Assembly: GCA_019459505.1 (NCBI GenBank)
Contig: JAIBEV010000107.1
Span: 1-34,361 of the forward strand
DNA: 34,361 nucleotides
Source of the DNA: Candidatus Paracaedibacteraceae bacterium
GTDB taxonomy: Bacteria > Pseudomonadota > Alphaproteobacteria > Paracaedibacterales > Paracaedibacteraceae
Reading direction: 5' to 3'
Below are positions 25,530-33,595 of the stretch, piece after piece. The notes beneath the pieces are model-generated. The model was not told where the DNA came from and ran no database searches. It was given only the letters and a program-made list of their open reading frames with translations. The position numbers and the translations under genes were made by a program. Position 1 is the first letter of the stretch, and each line of letters begins with the position of its first letter.

Positions 25530-25633
25530 TTTAGCTGCCTGAGTATCACTCATTGTAGAATTTGGTCTCTCAGTTTTATTGTCTTGCAGAGCAATTGGGG
25601 GATGCTATTTCACTTTCCTCTCTACCACATGTT

Positions 25634-25954
25634 TCAAGCGGCAATTACCTGCGTTATTCCCCGTTTTCTTTTTGCCCTTTTTTTCTTCACGACAATTTCT
25701 ACGTCCCAATCCAGAAGATTTAATAGGTGCATGAGTCGATCCATTGAAAACTTATGTAACCTTCCTCTAATTAAGTCGGATACATCCGGTTGCTTAATAT
25801 TTAGAATTGCTGCTGCCTCAATTTGTGTAAGCTTTCTTACTATAATACTCTTATGAATTTTATGAGCTAGAGCAGCTTTAGCAATTGCTTCTTCAGGTTC
25901 GCTGACCTTTAAATCGGCAAATATGTTCTCATCAGCTTTAATAATATCCATCAT
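25634..25954 (-). CDS. XRE-type antitoxin (HigA-like)
   Basis: The 106-residue protein has a central helix-turn-helix (LTQIEAAAILNIKQPDVSDLIRG at about 42-64) and then KFSMDRLMHLLNLLDWDVEI, the usual layout of HTH_37-type antitoxins. The basic tail KKKRAKRKRG is unusual for this group. It would bind and neutralise the toxin encoded upstream and repress the shared promoter. The ATG overlaps the toxin stop (ATGA) and has AGGAG six bases upstream. Toxin-first order is the HigBA arrangement. Confidence 0.82.
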   Translation of the reverse strand: MMDIIKADENIFADLKVSEPEEAIAKAALAHKIHKSIIVRKLTQIEAAAILNIKQPDVSDLIRGRLHKFSMDRLMHLLNLLDWDVEIVVKKKRAKRKRGITQVIAA

Positions 25955-26304
25955 TCTTTTCTCCTATAATAGTCCTCTTCAGCGCGTTTCAATCTAGCTT
26001 CAATAAGATCTATTTCCTTTTGAGGAGTTGAAATTCCATGTTTTGATTTCTTTTGAAAAGCATGGAGTACGTATATAGCGTCTTTAAGCTTAAGCGTGTA
26101 AACCACTCTATAAGTATTAGTGTCATAATCCTCTACCACTTCGAGTACTCCCGCTCCTTTAAATCCTTTTAAAGGCTTAACTGAAGGATGTTTATCGCCT
26201 AATTGTGCAATATAAAGGGCATATCCAACTTCATTTCGAACCCTTTCAGGAAATTCCAACAAATTATCTTTTGAACTTCCAACCCAATATATTGGTTTTT
26301 TCAC
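25951..26304 (-). CDS. RelE/Gp49-type toxin (HigB-like), GTG start
   Basis: The product resembles phage-derived Gp49/HigB-like mRNA interferases: it begins KKPIYWVGSSKDNLLEFP, continues with EVGYALYIAQLGDKHP and LKGFKGAGVLEVVEDYD, and carries TYRVVYTLKLKDAIYVLHAFQKKSKHG, with the Lys-rich catalytic end of the family. These toxins cleave translated mRNA. The GTG at 26304 has GAAGAG six bases upstream and gives 117 residues, the family size. The ATG at 26352 would add 16 residues, but a good promoter covers that segment. The antitoxin follows, overlapping by four bases. Confidence 0.85.
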   Translation of the reverse strand: MKKPIYWVGSSKDNLLEFPERVRNEVGYALYIAQLGDKHPSVKPLKGFKGAGVLEVVEDYDTNTYRVVYTLKLKDAIYVLHAFQKKSKHGISTPQKEIDLIEARLKRAEEDYYRRKE

Positions 26305-26323
26305 GAATAACTCTTCACTGGAT

Positions 26324-26352
26324 AATATAGTAATTTTACTATAGAATGTCAA
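26324..26352 (-). promoter_or_regulatory. Sigma-70-type promoter of the toxin-antitoxin operon
   Basis: On the minus strand TTGACA (26352-26347) is followed after exactly 17 bases by TATATT (26329-26324). Transcription would begin near 26317, about 13 bases before the GTG start of the toxin. This explains why the upstream ATG at 26352 cannot be used, since it lies in the -35 box. Confidence 0.65.
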
Positions 26353-26394
26353 TTCACTAAACGAAAGAAATTTAAGAATTTATGCTGTTCTGAT

Positions 26395-26937
26395 TTATAA
26401 TTTCTTTTCTAAATTGTTTTCTTGTTGAGGATATTCTTTATGACTTGCTAATAATTCTTCAACAGCATTCCCTTGAAGGTCATAGCGGTGAGTGCTCTTT
26501 GCTAAGACTTCCTTGTACTTAGACCAACGGGTATAAAATCCAAGGGCTTCGCGTATATGGAGCCGTGAAAAAACGAGGTTTTTTGGCAATTCAGCAAAAA
26601 TATCTTTTTCAATCTTTAACTTTAAAGGCTTAGGATTTTCCTCGCTAAAGCATTGAGGGTAAGTGCTTAAAAGCCAATCAAATACGGCCTGCCGATTCTT
26701 ATCTCGTTCTTTTTTCGCTTTTAATCTTAGGTGTTGATCCTTTTCCTTAGAATAAACTTTAGGCTTTGTAGGCGTTTCCTGTGGTTTAGCTTTAAGAGGT
26801 TTTTTATTTTCTTGAGGTGAGCGAGGTTGAGGAGAGTGTTGTCCCGTCTCAAAAAATGTTTTTAATTGAGCCGCCTTATCCTGCGCTAGAGGGTGTTGCT
26901 GGGAGTTTAAGCTTAAGGTTGATTTTTTATGAATCAT
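26395..26937 (-). CDS. ProQ/FinO-domain RNA-binding protein, copy 1
   Basis: ProQ/FinO proteins bind RNA hairpins; FinO in F stabilises the antisense RNA FinP and shuts off transfer. The 180-residue product has a disordered, Lys/Pro-rich N-terminal half and a FinO/ProQ domain at about 80-170. Its features are FDWLLSTYPQCFSEENPKPL, LKIEKDIFAELP, then HIREALGFYTRWSKYKEVLA and HRYDLQGNAVEEL. This matches the family core (P-L-K-x-x-I, A-L-x-x-Y, R-x-D-L-x-G). Its target here is unknown; a leader RNA of the tra operon is plausible. It lies 32 bases after the coiled-coil membrane gene, in the same direction. A second copy is at 33596-34129. Confidence 0.85.
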   Translation of the reverse strand: MIHKKSTLSLNSQQHPLAQDKAAQLKTFFETGQHSPQPRSPQENKKPLKAKPQETPTKPKVYSKEKDQHLRLKAKKERDKNRQAVFDWLLSTYPQCFSEENPKPLKLKIEKDIFAELPKNLVFSRLHIREALGFYTRWSKYKEVLAKSTHRYDLQGNAVEELLASHKEYPQQENNLEKKL

Positions 26938-26969
26938 GTCTTTTTACTCTTTTAGTCATAGGGAAGATA

Positions 26970-27554
26970 TTATGGGTGTTTTTTAGCGGGCTTTGATAAA
27001 GCAATCAGTTTCTCCTGGTCTTTGGAGCCCATTTTAGGCCAAACTTTCAGCATGAACTCCCCATACTCCAATTGGGTCTTTGTTAGCTGACTCACGGGTG
27101 GTATAAAGTAATGAACCAGTCCTCCGCCGATTCCGCCACCAATTAACGTCGATAGAAGAACAAGAATAAGTGTCGTACGCGAAAAGAAATTAACACTTCT
27201 ATTGCAGGTGGTAAGGCTCTGTTCAATATGACGCGTGGTGATTTGTAATTTATTGAGGATTTGCTCAATCTGTTCTGAAGAAGCTTGGACAAACTGTTGT
27301 CCAATATCGTTGGCAACAATTTTAGCCATGTTGGTGGCCTCTTCTTGGATTGTCGGCCTAATTTGCTGGCTTTGCTCTCTCAGTACTGTTAAGCAATCCT
27401 GGAAACTCTTTGAGATTAGCGTCAGTTGGCCAACCGATGTAGCAATGAGATTACTCTCTTGGGCTAGTTTGGACTGTAATCCATTCATCAAGAACACCGC
27501 ATTGGTTAGTTCTTTAATTTCTTCGGTTGGTATCTTTTCTTCTAGCGTATTCAT
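26970..27554 (-). CDS. Coiled-coil protein with one C-terminal membrane helix, copy 1
   Basis: The 194-residue product begins with a helical, Gln/Glu-rich part (about 1-125) of coiled-coil type, then one hydrophobic helix with LILVLLSTLIGGGIGGGLVH at about 136-155, then a short conserved tail (QLEYGEFMLKVWPKM). I recognise no family. The layout resembles accessory mobilisation proteins such as MbeB/MobB, which also have coils and a membrane segment, but this is only suggestive. An ATG at 27575 would add seven residues, but those bases are the complement of a foreign remnant that begins at 27555, so 27554 is the likely start. It precedes the ProQ/FinO gene by 32 bases. A second copy is cut by the window end. 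Confidence 0.6.
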   Translation of the reverse strand: MNTLEEKIPTEEIKELTNAVFLMNGLQSKLAQESNLIATSVGQLTLISKSFQDCLTVLREQSQQIRPTIQEEATNMAKIVANDIGQQFVQASSEQIEQILNKLQITTRHIEQSLTTCNRSVNFFSRTTLILVLLSTLIGGGIGGGLVHYFIPPVSQLTKTQLEYGEFMLKVWPKMGSKDQEKLIALSKPAKKHP

Positions 27555-27715
27555 TTTCTTGGATTCTTCTATCAATAAACGGAATTAAAGCATATTGAGG
27601 AATTTTACTTAGGCCCGCTTTAATAGGAATTATGGCTTTAAACAGACCTCGTCCAAATCTAGAATACTTTCTTGTTGTAAAGGTATTTATATTTTTATAT
27701 GTGATTTTCTTATAA
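27555..27715 (+). pseudogene. Remnant copy of the traD-linked small membrane gene
   Basis: The plus-strand frame reads SWILLSINGIKAY, a TGA stop where the intact gene has TGG (Trp), then PALIGIMALNRPRPNLEY and a hydrophobic end stopping at 27713-27715. It aligns without gaps over about 115 bases with 25303-25417 and more loosely beyond. It has no start and begins exactly at the base before the coiled-coil gene's ATG. It is a broken duplicate, or a copy of a small dispersed repeat. Confidence 0.65.
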
Positions 27716-27768
27716 ATTTTATGGGGAAGGGGAGAATTATAAAAAAAAAGTAATTTATAAAAATAACC

Positions 27769-27796
27769 TTGTAAATTTTCCATAGCATGGTATTAT
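27769..27796 (+). promoter_or_regulatory. Possible promoter of the DUF4143 ATPase gene
   Basis: TTGTAA (27769-27774) and TATTAT (27791-27796) are spaced by 16 bases. A start near 27803 would leave almost no leader before the ATG at 27806, so either the mRNA is nearly leaderless or the true promoter is elsewhere. No Shine-Dalgarno is visible before this ATG. Confidence 0.35.
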
Positions 27797-27805
27797 TTCA
27801 ATGTT

Positions 27806-28990
27806 ATGATTATAAGATCTTTACAAAAAAATTTACAGCAAGCTTTAGAAAGGCAGCCTGCCGTTGTTCTCTTAGGACCCCGACAGGTCGGTAAGACAAC
27901 CCTTGCTTATCAAGTGAGTGAGAAGCAGAATTCTATTTATTTAGACTTGGAGTCACCCGAAGATCTCCAAAAACTCTCTGATCCTCTTTTATACCTACGG
28001 ACTCATGAATCTCAGTTGGTGATTCTAGATGAAATTCAAAGAGTGCCTGATCTCTTTACCTCTTTGCGCGGGCTGATTGACGAAAGACGGCGCAAAGGCC
28101 GTCCAGCTGGACATTTCTTGCTTTTAGGATCTGCTTCTCTGGATTTACTTAAGCAGTCGTCTGAATCTTTAGCAGGACGCATTGCTCAACTAGAACTTCC
28201 ACCTTTTACGGCTATAGAAGTTGCACAATATGGGCAAGACTTTATGAGGTTATGGTTAAGGGGAGGGTTTCCCAACAGTTTTCTTGAAGAGAATGATTTA
28301 TTTAGCTTTGAGTGGCGACGTGATTTTATAAAATCGTATTTGGAAAGAGATATTCCCCAATTAGGACCAAGAATTCCCTCCGAAACATTAAGGCGGTTTT
28401 GGACGATGCTGGCCCATGTGCAGGCAAGCCTTTTAAATGCATCTCAACTAGCACAGAATCTAGGAGTCAGTGTCCAAACCATTACACGCTATATTGATTT
28501 ACTTGTGGATCTTCTTTTGGTCAGGCGTCTACAGCCTTTTCATGCCAATATTGGAAAAAGGCTTGTAAAGTCTCCAAAGGTTTATATTCGCGATTCAGGA
28601 TTGGTGCATACCCTTTTAGGGATTAAAGATGCGGAGGCCTTACAAAGTCATCCGATTATGGGGGCAAGTTTTGAAGCATTTGTCATTGAGAATTGCCTAA
28701 ACTGTGCACCTTTACACACCAACGCTTATTTCTATCGGACAAGTGCGGGGGCGGAAATAGACTTATTGCTAGAAATGCCTGATAAGTCTTTATGGGCTAT
28801 AGAGATTAAAAGGAGTCTCTCCCCAAAAGTCCAGAAAGGGTTTTATTATGCTCAATTGGATTTAAAGCCGGCTCGATCTTTTGTTATATATGCAGGCCAT
28901 GAACGGTACCCCTTAGCACCCAATGTAGAGGCTATCAGTCTTTATGATTTCCTTAGGGAGCTCCAGCAATTTGAAAGTCTTCAAGGTTAG
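27806..28990 (+). CDS. AAA-family ATPase with DUF4143 (AAA_14 type)
   Basis: The 394-residue product has Walker A GPRQVGKT at 24-31, then SIYLDLESPEDLQKL, Walker B LVILDEIQRVPDLF at about 71-84 and GSASLDLLKQSSESLAGR, the AAA_14 sensor pattern. A winged-helix-like part follows (SQLAQNLGVSVQTITRYIDLL), then the DUF4143 end with YFYRTSAGAEIDLLLE and WAIEIKRS, which resembles a nuclease-like fold. Such proteins are widespread in host-associated bacteria and often duplicated; their role is unknown. It is a single gene, rightward, on the opposite strand to its neighbours. It may be cargo carried between the two direct repeats. Confidence 0.88.
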   Translation: MIIRSLQKNLQQALERQPAVVLLGPRQVGKTTLAYQVSEKQNSIYLDLESPEDLQKLSDPLLYLRTHESQLVILDEIQRVPDLFTSLRGLIDERRRKGRPAGHFLLLGSASLDLLKQSSESLAGRIAQLELPPFTAIEVAQYGQDFMRLWLRGGFPNSFLEENDLFSFEWRRDFIKSYLERDIPQLGPRIPSETLRRFWTMLAHVQASLLNASQLAQNLGVSVQTITRYIDLLVDLLLVRRLQPFHANIGKRLVKSPKVYIRDSGLVHTLLGIKDAEALQSHPIMGASFEAFVIENCLNCAPLHTNAYFYRTSAGAEIDLLLEMPDKSLWAIEIKRSLSPKVQKGFYYAQLDLKPARSFVIYAGHERYPLAPNVEAISLYDFLRELQQFESLQG

Positions 28991-29650
28991 AGTATAAATG
29001 AAAAGATTACGTCAGAGAAAGCTTTCGATTACTCTGAAACTTACCCATGCTCTCTTATTAGAAAAAGATGCTTATAGTGTAATAGGTATTACAGGGCGTA
29101 TCCATTGTAAAGACGTATAGTAGACAATTTAGCTTAATTAAGGATGCACCCTTAATATAAAAATTTAAATCCCTTTAATATCTTAAAATTTGGAATTTAT
29201 AATTCTAATCCGTAAAAAGGAAAAATTTAAAATACTTATAATAACAGGTTATATTAAACGAGTTTACAAATGATAAATATTTCTATAAAACTATAACTTA
29301 ATTTCCTAATTCAATTTACTCTACGGAGAAATCGAATACATCCAAGAATTTTGAATGGGCATCTTTATCTCTCTTTAAATCATCTAGCGGCTTATTCAAA
29401 ATAGTGGCCAGATCTTCCAAAGAAAGGTGCAAACCATTAAGAATATCCTCCCAATTTTGAGTGTTAAATCTTTAAACTTAATGTGACAATGCCCTAATAT
29501 AGATATCCATATTATGTATAATTATAATTATGTTAAATTTTATAAGAAGAATGAGAGGTTTTTTAAATTTAATCCAGTGTATGAATTTATTCCCATACAG
29601 GGAATTGTCAGGAAAAAGCTATCCAGGAAACTTTTAACCATGACGAAGTC
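28991..29650. other. 660-bp gap after the ATPase gene
   Basis: This stretch is very AT-rich. A 40-codon plus-strand frame (ATG at 28998, stop at 29118-29120) follows the ATPase gene closely, but I see no family in it and no convincing ribosome site. A minus-strand gene end lies at 29316-29471. The rest (29121-29315, 29472-29650) shows nothing I can identify. No clear terminator was found for the flanking genes. Confidence 0.5.
29316..29471 (-). pseudogene. Truncated gene end, family not recognised
   Basis: One frame is open for 51 codons without a start codon and ends at a TAA (29316-29318). It reads NWEDILNGLHLSLEDLAT and then ILNKPLDDLKRDKDAH, a composition typical of real helical protein rather than chance. 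A stop lies just upstream at 29472-29474, and no ATG is present. It is probably the tail of a lost gene. I cannot name the family. Confidence 0.35.
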
Positions 29651-31345
29651 CTAGGCCGGATGCCAATTTCTTGATGATCTATGATAATGTAACTTTAGTA
29701 AGAGTAGAGATTTCTCTAATATTTCCTTCAATTTTTCATAGTACTCATCATCAGTTATCGGATTCTCCTCTCCTTGCTTTTCTAAATTCTGTAGCTTCAT
29801 CTCCGTATTAGTAGCAATGGCTGGTGTTAGCAAGCCACTTTCTTTAACTTCGCCCCAAAATTCATTTAGTTCATTTATATTGCTGTGTAATGTTCCCTCA
29901 ACTTGCTTCATGAGTTTCTCTAATTTATTAGAGAAACTTTCAACAAGAGTCGGTATATTAAATCCTCGATTACTCCAATTTTCCAGTAAAATCTTGTCAT
30001 GGGGTGAAAAAACGTGGTTTCCGGATAAATCTAATTCGCGAACGTTAAGGTTCTTAAACAGTTCTAAAAAATTATGAGAATTAAGCTCAAGATGATTATC
30101 TCTTAGGCTTATCGAAATAACTGACGAAGGTAACGAAGAAAAGAGAGATTTTATATCTTCGTCTTCAAGTTCTAAAGCTTCCAGATTAACTGCGATCAGT
30201 TTTTTATTAGGTGTTCTTTGTGGTATAGTTTTCAATGCTAATTCTTTAATTGGCTCGCTTGAATGCTTTTCCAGAGAAATTTTTGTTGGTTCCTGCTGCG
30301 CTCCCCAACTAAATGTTATGTCTCCCTGCATTAAGGTATGATATATACCATAAGTTGTTATTCCTAAAGAATACCCTGATTCATATAGACCATAAGTTTT
30401 AAATTTAGGTTCAAGAGGGCTTAATCTATGATAATCATAAAGTGGCCTTTCTGCATGGAATTGAATATTATGAGGTTTCTCTAAAGAAGAAAGCTTGCAA
30501 CAATTCAACGCTCTTTCTACAATTTTTCTTTTAGGATGAGAGTAGTCTGATCGTTCGCCTGAGCTAAGTATGAAATATTTTGGATTTACTGTTTTAAGGA
30601 ATTCTTCATTATTTGCTTCGTCCGTATCAGCACCATGATGACTTGCTTGTAAAATACTAGCTGAACAGTGCTCCTTTAAATCCTTATTATTTAGTATTGC
30701 ATCGGTTGTTTTGCCTGTTGCATCGCCCGTTAATATCACAGATTGAAATCCGTAAGAAAGCTTAAGAACAATGCTTTTATAATTTTTATCTGTACCATCT
30801 GTCATAGCTGATAATATTTTACATTCAACTTCTCCACAGTTTAGAGGAAAAATTTCTGTAGGTGCATACTCTTCAATCCATATTTTAGAGTATTTTGCTG
30901 ATTGGTTAAATTTTACAAATTTAATAAAACTTCCACCATATTCTTTTTGAGGTGACCCTCCAAGCAGAAACCTCACTTTTTTACCCTGTTCAATACAAGG
31001 AGAAACAATTCCTTCAACCCAACTATAATGATCAGTATCCCCATGACTAACGATAACATTTAAATCGATATCGTCATCCTTAGTTTTGATGGTTGGTAAG
31101 TAAGCATTTAATCTTGTTTTAATCTTATCAAGTTTTAGTCTTTTAAACTGCTTCTTTGCTGTGGATGTGTTACCTGGACATTCAGTAGACCCAGCATCAA
31201 CTAATAAAGCAGGCCCCTTAGGGCATCGAACTAAAGTACAATTCCCTTGTCCAACATTAAAAAAAGTAATTTCCAGATCATCTAAAGCATAGGTTAGGAA
31301 AGGTATACAACAAATTAATATACGGCATACAATCTTAAATTTCAT
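29651..31345 (-). CDS. Exported metallo-beta-lactamase-fold protein with leucine-rich segment
   Basis: The 564-residue product has a signal peptide (about 1-20, ending TYA-LD) and a ComEC/Rec2-type MBL domain at about 22-300. Its motifs are FFNVGQGNCTLV (the VGQGN start), LLVDAGS, HGDTDH at 101-106 (metal ligands), LTGDAT at 205-210, SHHGAD at 235-240 and SHP at 269-271. The metal site looks complete. From about 375 to 440 there are leucine-rich repeats (LIAVNLEALELEDEDIKSLF; ISISLRDNHLEL; VRELDLSGNHVF), then a charged helical tail. An MBL hydrolase joined to LRRs and a signal peptide is unusual. It follows the Sel1-like gene by five bases as one operon. Role unknown; an exported enzyme or host-directed effector is possible. 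Confidence 0.75.
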   Translation of the reverse strand: MKFKIVCRILICCIPFLTYALDDLEITFFNVGQGNCTLVRCPKGPALLVDAGSTECPGNTSTAKKQFKRLKLDKIKTRLNAYLPTIKTKDDDIDLNVIVSHGDTDHYSWVEGIVSPCIEQGKKVRFLLGGSPQKEYGGSFIKFVKFNQSAKYSKIWIEEYAPTEIFPLNCGEVECKILSAMTDGTDKNYKSIVLKLSYGFQSVILTGDATGKTTDAILNNKDLKEHCSASILQASHHGADTDEANNEEFLKTVNPKYFILSSGERSDYSHPKRKIVERALNCCKLSSLEKPHNIQFHAERPLYDYHRLSPLEPKFKTYGLYESGYSLGITTYGIYHTLMQGDITFSWGAQQEPTKISLEKHSSEPIKELALKTIPQRTPNKKLIAVNLEALELEDEDIKSLFSSLPSSVISISLRDNHLELNSHNFLELFKNLNVRELDLSGNHVFSPHDKILLENWSNRGFNIPTLVESFSNKLEKLMKQVEGTLHSNINELNEFWGEVKESGLLTPAIATNTEMKLQNLEKQGEENPITDDEYYEKLKEILEKSLLLLKLHYHRSSRNWHPA

Positions 31346-31350
31346 AATGT

Positions 31351-33120
31351 TTACTCTTTCTTCTCTGTGATAGATTTTAGCTTGATAAAATGGCTCTTAT
31401 AGTATTCTTCTGCCTCTTGCTCTAATTTTTCAGCTTCCTCCAGGGAGCTTTCTAATCGAGCTGCATCAAAATAACCAGTCAATCTTTCAGATTGCTGATA
31501 AGATGACTTTGCCTCCTCTATTTCACCTTGGTTCTCAAGAAGACGCCCTAACTCATAAAAACCTCTAGGGTCACCTTTATGCCCTTTTTTAAGGAAGTAT
31601 TTTTTAGCATCATCGATTTTATCTTTCTTAATACAAAGCTCCGCTGCTAAATCATACGCGGTCAACATTCCTAACTCTGCAGCATCATCTAGATAAATTA
31701 AAACTTTAGTAATAGGCTCATCCGGGGTAGATATAATTTCATCTGGATAACTCATCACTGTCTTTGCAGTTTGGTAATACCCCTCTGCAATACCTACCTT
31801 CCCTGCTTCTATGTATTTGTCGAATGCTTCTTTCGCATTGTTTTGCATGCGTGCTATGCCAAGTAAAGCTTTTTTGTAGTTTAATTGATTAGCTTCTTCA
31901 AAATGCTTTTTCCTATCCGCAAGAGTTTCTGCTCGTAGGGCAAGTTGATAGTAAGCCCTACCATCTTTGTTAAGGCATGCTTTTCTAAACCAATCTCGGC
32001 CCTTTTCCTGTTCTTCTTGCCAGGAAAAGAACAAACCCACTATATAAGGGGGAGAATCTTCAGTGTATTTGGCTAATTTTTTAAACTCATCAAGGAAGTG
32101 TTTTTGTACTGTTAAAAGGGTTCCTTCTTCTACCATTTCATCCTGGTCATCTGTAGGTTCCAAGATATCAGTGTATAACTGAAGTAGGTTGTATAAATGG
32201 TAAAACGCTAAAGGGTTATTATATTTTGCTGCATACGCAAGTTTGAAATGGATGTGTTCTCTACCATAAATAGAGTAAATAGGATCATATAAAGTTTCTA
32301 ATTCTTTTGGGAAAAAGAGCCAACCGCATAAAGCTTGTTGCCAAGTTTGCTCTGGCCATTTATCAAACTCTACTTTTATGAAGGAATCAGCTGAATCTTC
32401 CGAAGCCGCCGAAGAATCACTTTTATTGCTGCTATAAGATCTTGCTTGCCAATAGTTTTCATAACTAGCATCCGCATAAGCCAACATCTTTTTATATTTT
32501 GCGGAATCTATAATTTTTATTAAGCCTTCTTCTGTCAATGCTTCTTGGATATCACCTTTGATGCTATCAATATTTTGCATAATATTTTCTTTGGTTTTTT
32601 TAGCATAATATTTCTCGGCTTCTATATATGAATTTAATGCATCCTTTATCTTTTGACCTGTATAAGTTTCAAGGATATGAGGGAGTTTGTCTTTTAAACT
32701 ATTCCATATCTGAACTGGATCTTTTATATTCGACTCTTCTTCCTCCCCTAATAACTTCCTTATTTTCCAACGTTTAACTCCCAATTCAGAAGCAAATTTT
32801 TCTTGCGAAAGATATAGCTTATCTAACTTATCTAATTGTCTATCCTTACTAAGTTTTGTTAGCATCTGTACAAGTATTTCTAACTTCCTATACTCATATT
32901 GCTCTAAAATTTTATCTATATCATTTCCTGTATCAAGAGAGGGAGAACTATTTAATGTAGTCCCAGGCGTTACATTTTGCTCAGCAGAAAGATGGGACTC
33001 TTGTCCTAAAAATTCTTCCTTCTTGAGTGCTTGTTCAAACTCAGAAGCATAAACACTATAGAGGCCTGTAAATACATTAATAAAACTTATTGACACAGCT
33101 ATATATGAGAACCTCACCAT
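31351..33120 (-). CDS. Exported Sel1/TPR-like repeat protein
   Basis: The 589-residue product has a signal peptide (about 1-26, ending VYA-SE), an acidic and helical first half, a Ser-rich stretch near 230, and a C-terminal half of helical repeats of Sel1/TPR type. Examples are GRAYYQLALRAETLADR, KALLGIARMQNNAKEAFDKY, GIAEGYYQTAKTV, AYDLAAELCIKKDK and GFYELGRLLENQGEIEEAK. Sel1 proteins commonly mediate protein contacts, and in intracellular bacteria many are exported and act on the host. The gene is the first of a leftward operon, directly followed by the MBL protein, so the two may act together. An AAGGAG sits before the ATG. The family is clear, the target unknown. Confidence 0.75.
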   Translation of the reverse strand: MVRFSYIAVSISFINVFTGLYSVYASEFEQALKKEEFLGQESHLSAEQNVTPGTTLNSSPSLDTGNDIDKILEQYEYRKLEILVQMLTKLSKDRQLDKLDKLYLSQEKFASELGVKRWKIRKLLGEEEESNIKDPVQIWNSLKDKLPHILETYTGQKIKDALNSYIEAEKYYAKKTKENIMQNIDSIKGDIQEALTEEGLIKIIDSAKYKKMLAYADASYENYWQARSYSSNKSDSSAASEDSADSFIKVEFDKWPEQTWQQALCGWLFFPKELETLYDPIYSIYGREHIHFKLAYAAKYNNPLAFYHLYNLLQLYTDILEPTDDQDEMVEEGTLLTVQKHFLDEFKKLAKYTEDSPPYIVGLFFSWQEEQEKGRDWFRKACLNKDGRAYYQLALRAETLADRKKHFEEANQLNYKKALLGIARMQNNAKEAFDKYIEAGKVGIAEGYYQTAKTVMSYPDEIISTPDEPITKVLIYLDDAAELGMLTAYDLAAELCIKKDKIDDAKKYFLKKGHKGDPRGFYELGRLLENQGEIEEAKSSYQQSERLTGYFDAARLESSLEEAEKLEQEAEEYYKSHFIKLKSITEKKE

Positions 33121-33181
33121 ATTTTCTCCTTAAAATATATTAGAATGTTATTGAAGCTTGATTGTCCCTAATTAGTACCTC

Positions 33182-33421
33182 TTAGTGTGAAGATCTTCGT
33201 AACCTAGAAATTTTTCCTTTTACTTCTAAGAGTTGTGAATATCTTTTTATTCTAAAAGATTTTGGCAATCGAAGAAGGAATATTGTGAGTAGTAATGGGA
33301 GAGGGATTACATAAGAATTAGCTTGTTTTTTAAGCTGCTCATAGGGTTTCATGATATGAAACGCCTTTGGTAAATAAAGCATTTCCATTAAGTTCGTAAG
33401 AACTTTATTACATTTTTCCAA
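33182..33421 (-). CDS. Hypothetical small protein, doubtful
   Basis: The frame gives 79 residues with an ATG at 33421, one hydrophobic stretch (YVIPLPLLLTIFLLRLP at about 37-53) and a basic end. I recognise no family. It lies 61 bases upstream of the Sel1-like gene in the same direction. No good ribosome site precedes it. It may be a small membrane protein or just an open frame in AT-rich DNA. Confidence 0.25.
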   Translation of the reverse strand: MEKCNKVLTNLMEMLYLPKAFHIMKPYEQLKKQANSYVIPLPLLLTIFLLRLPKSFRIKRYSQLLEVKGKISRLRRSSH

Positions 33422-33431
33422 TGAAGTAGAC

Positions 33432-33485
33432 CTTTGTTAAAAGTACAAAAACATATTCTTTAACAAAGCCCTCGTGGGCTACGAG
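33432..33485. repeat. Cluster of overlapping inverted repeats
   Basis: Arms ctttgttaaa (33432-33441) and tttaacaaag (33459-33468) are a perfect 10-bp inverted repeat with a 17-base spacer. Directly after it, agccc-tcgt-gggct (33467-33480) and ctcgt-gggct-acgag (33471-33485) are two mutually exclusive hairpins. The 170 bases to the next gene show nothing else. Possibilities are the end of a lost mobile element, a regulatory or oriT-like region, or a terminator. Confidence 0.4.
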
Positions 33486-33595
33486 AATTTGATCAGGAAA
33501 TTTACTTCTTTACAATGGATCGTATCAACAACATTTTTATTTGGAATGATATTAAAATAAAACTTCTTAAGCATGCTTCTTTTAATAAAATTCTT

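Noticed and set aside
27600-27602. TGA read as Trp (recoded UGA) in the copy of the small gene
   Set aside because: TGA serves as an ordinary stop in other genes here (traL, parB, the toxin gene), so this is simply a nonsense mutation in a remnant.
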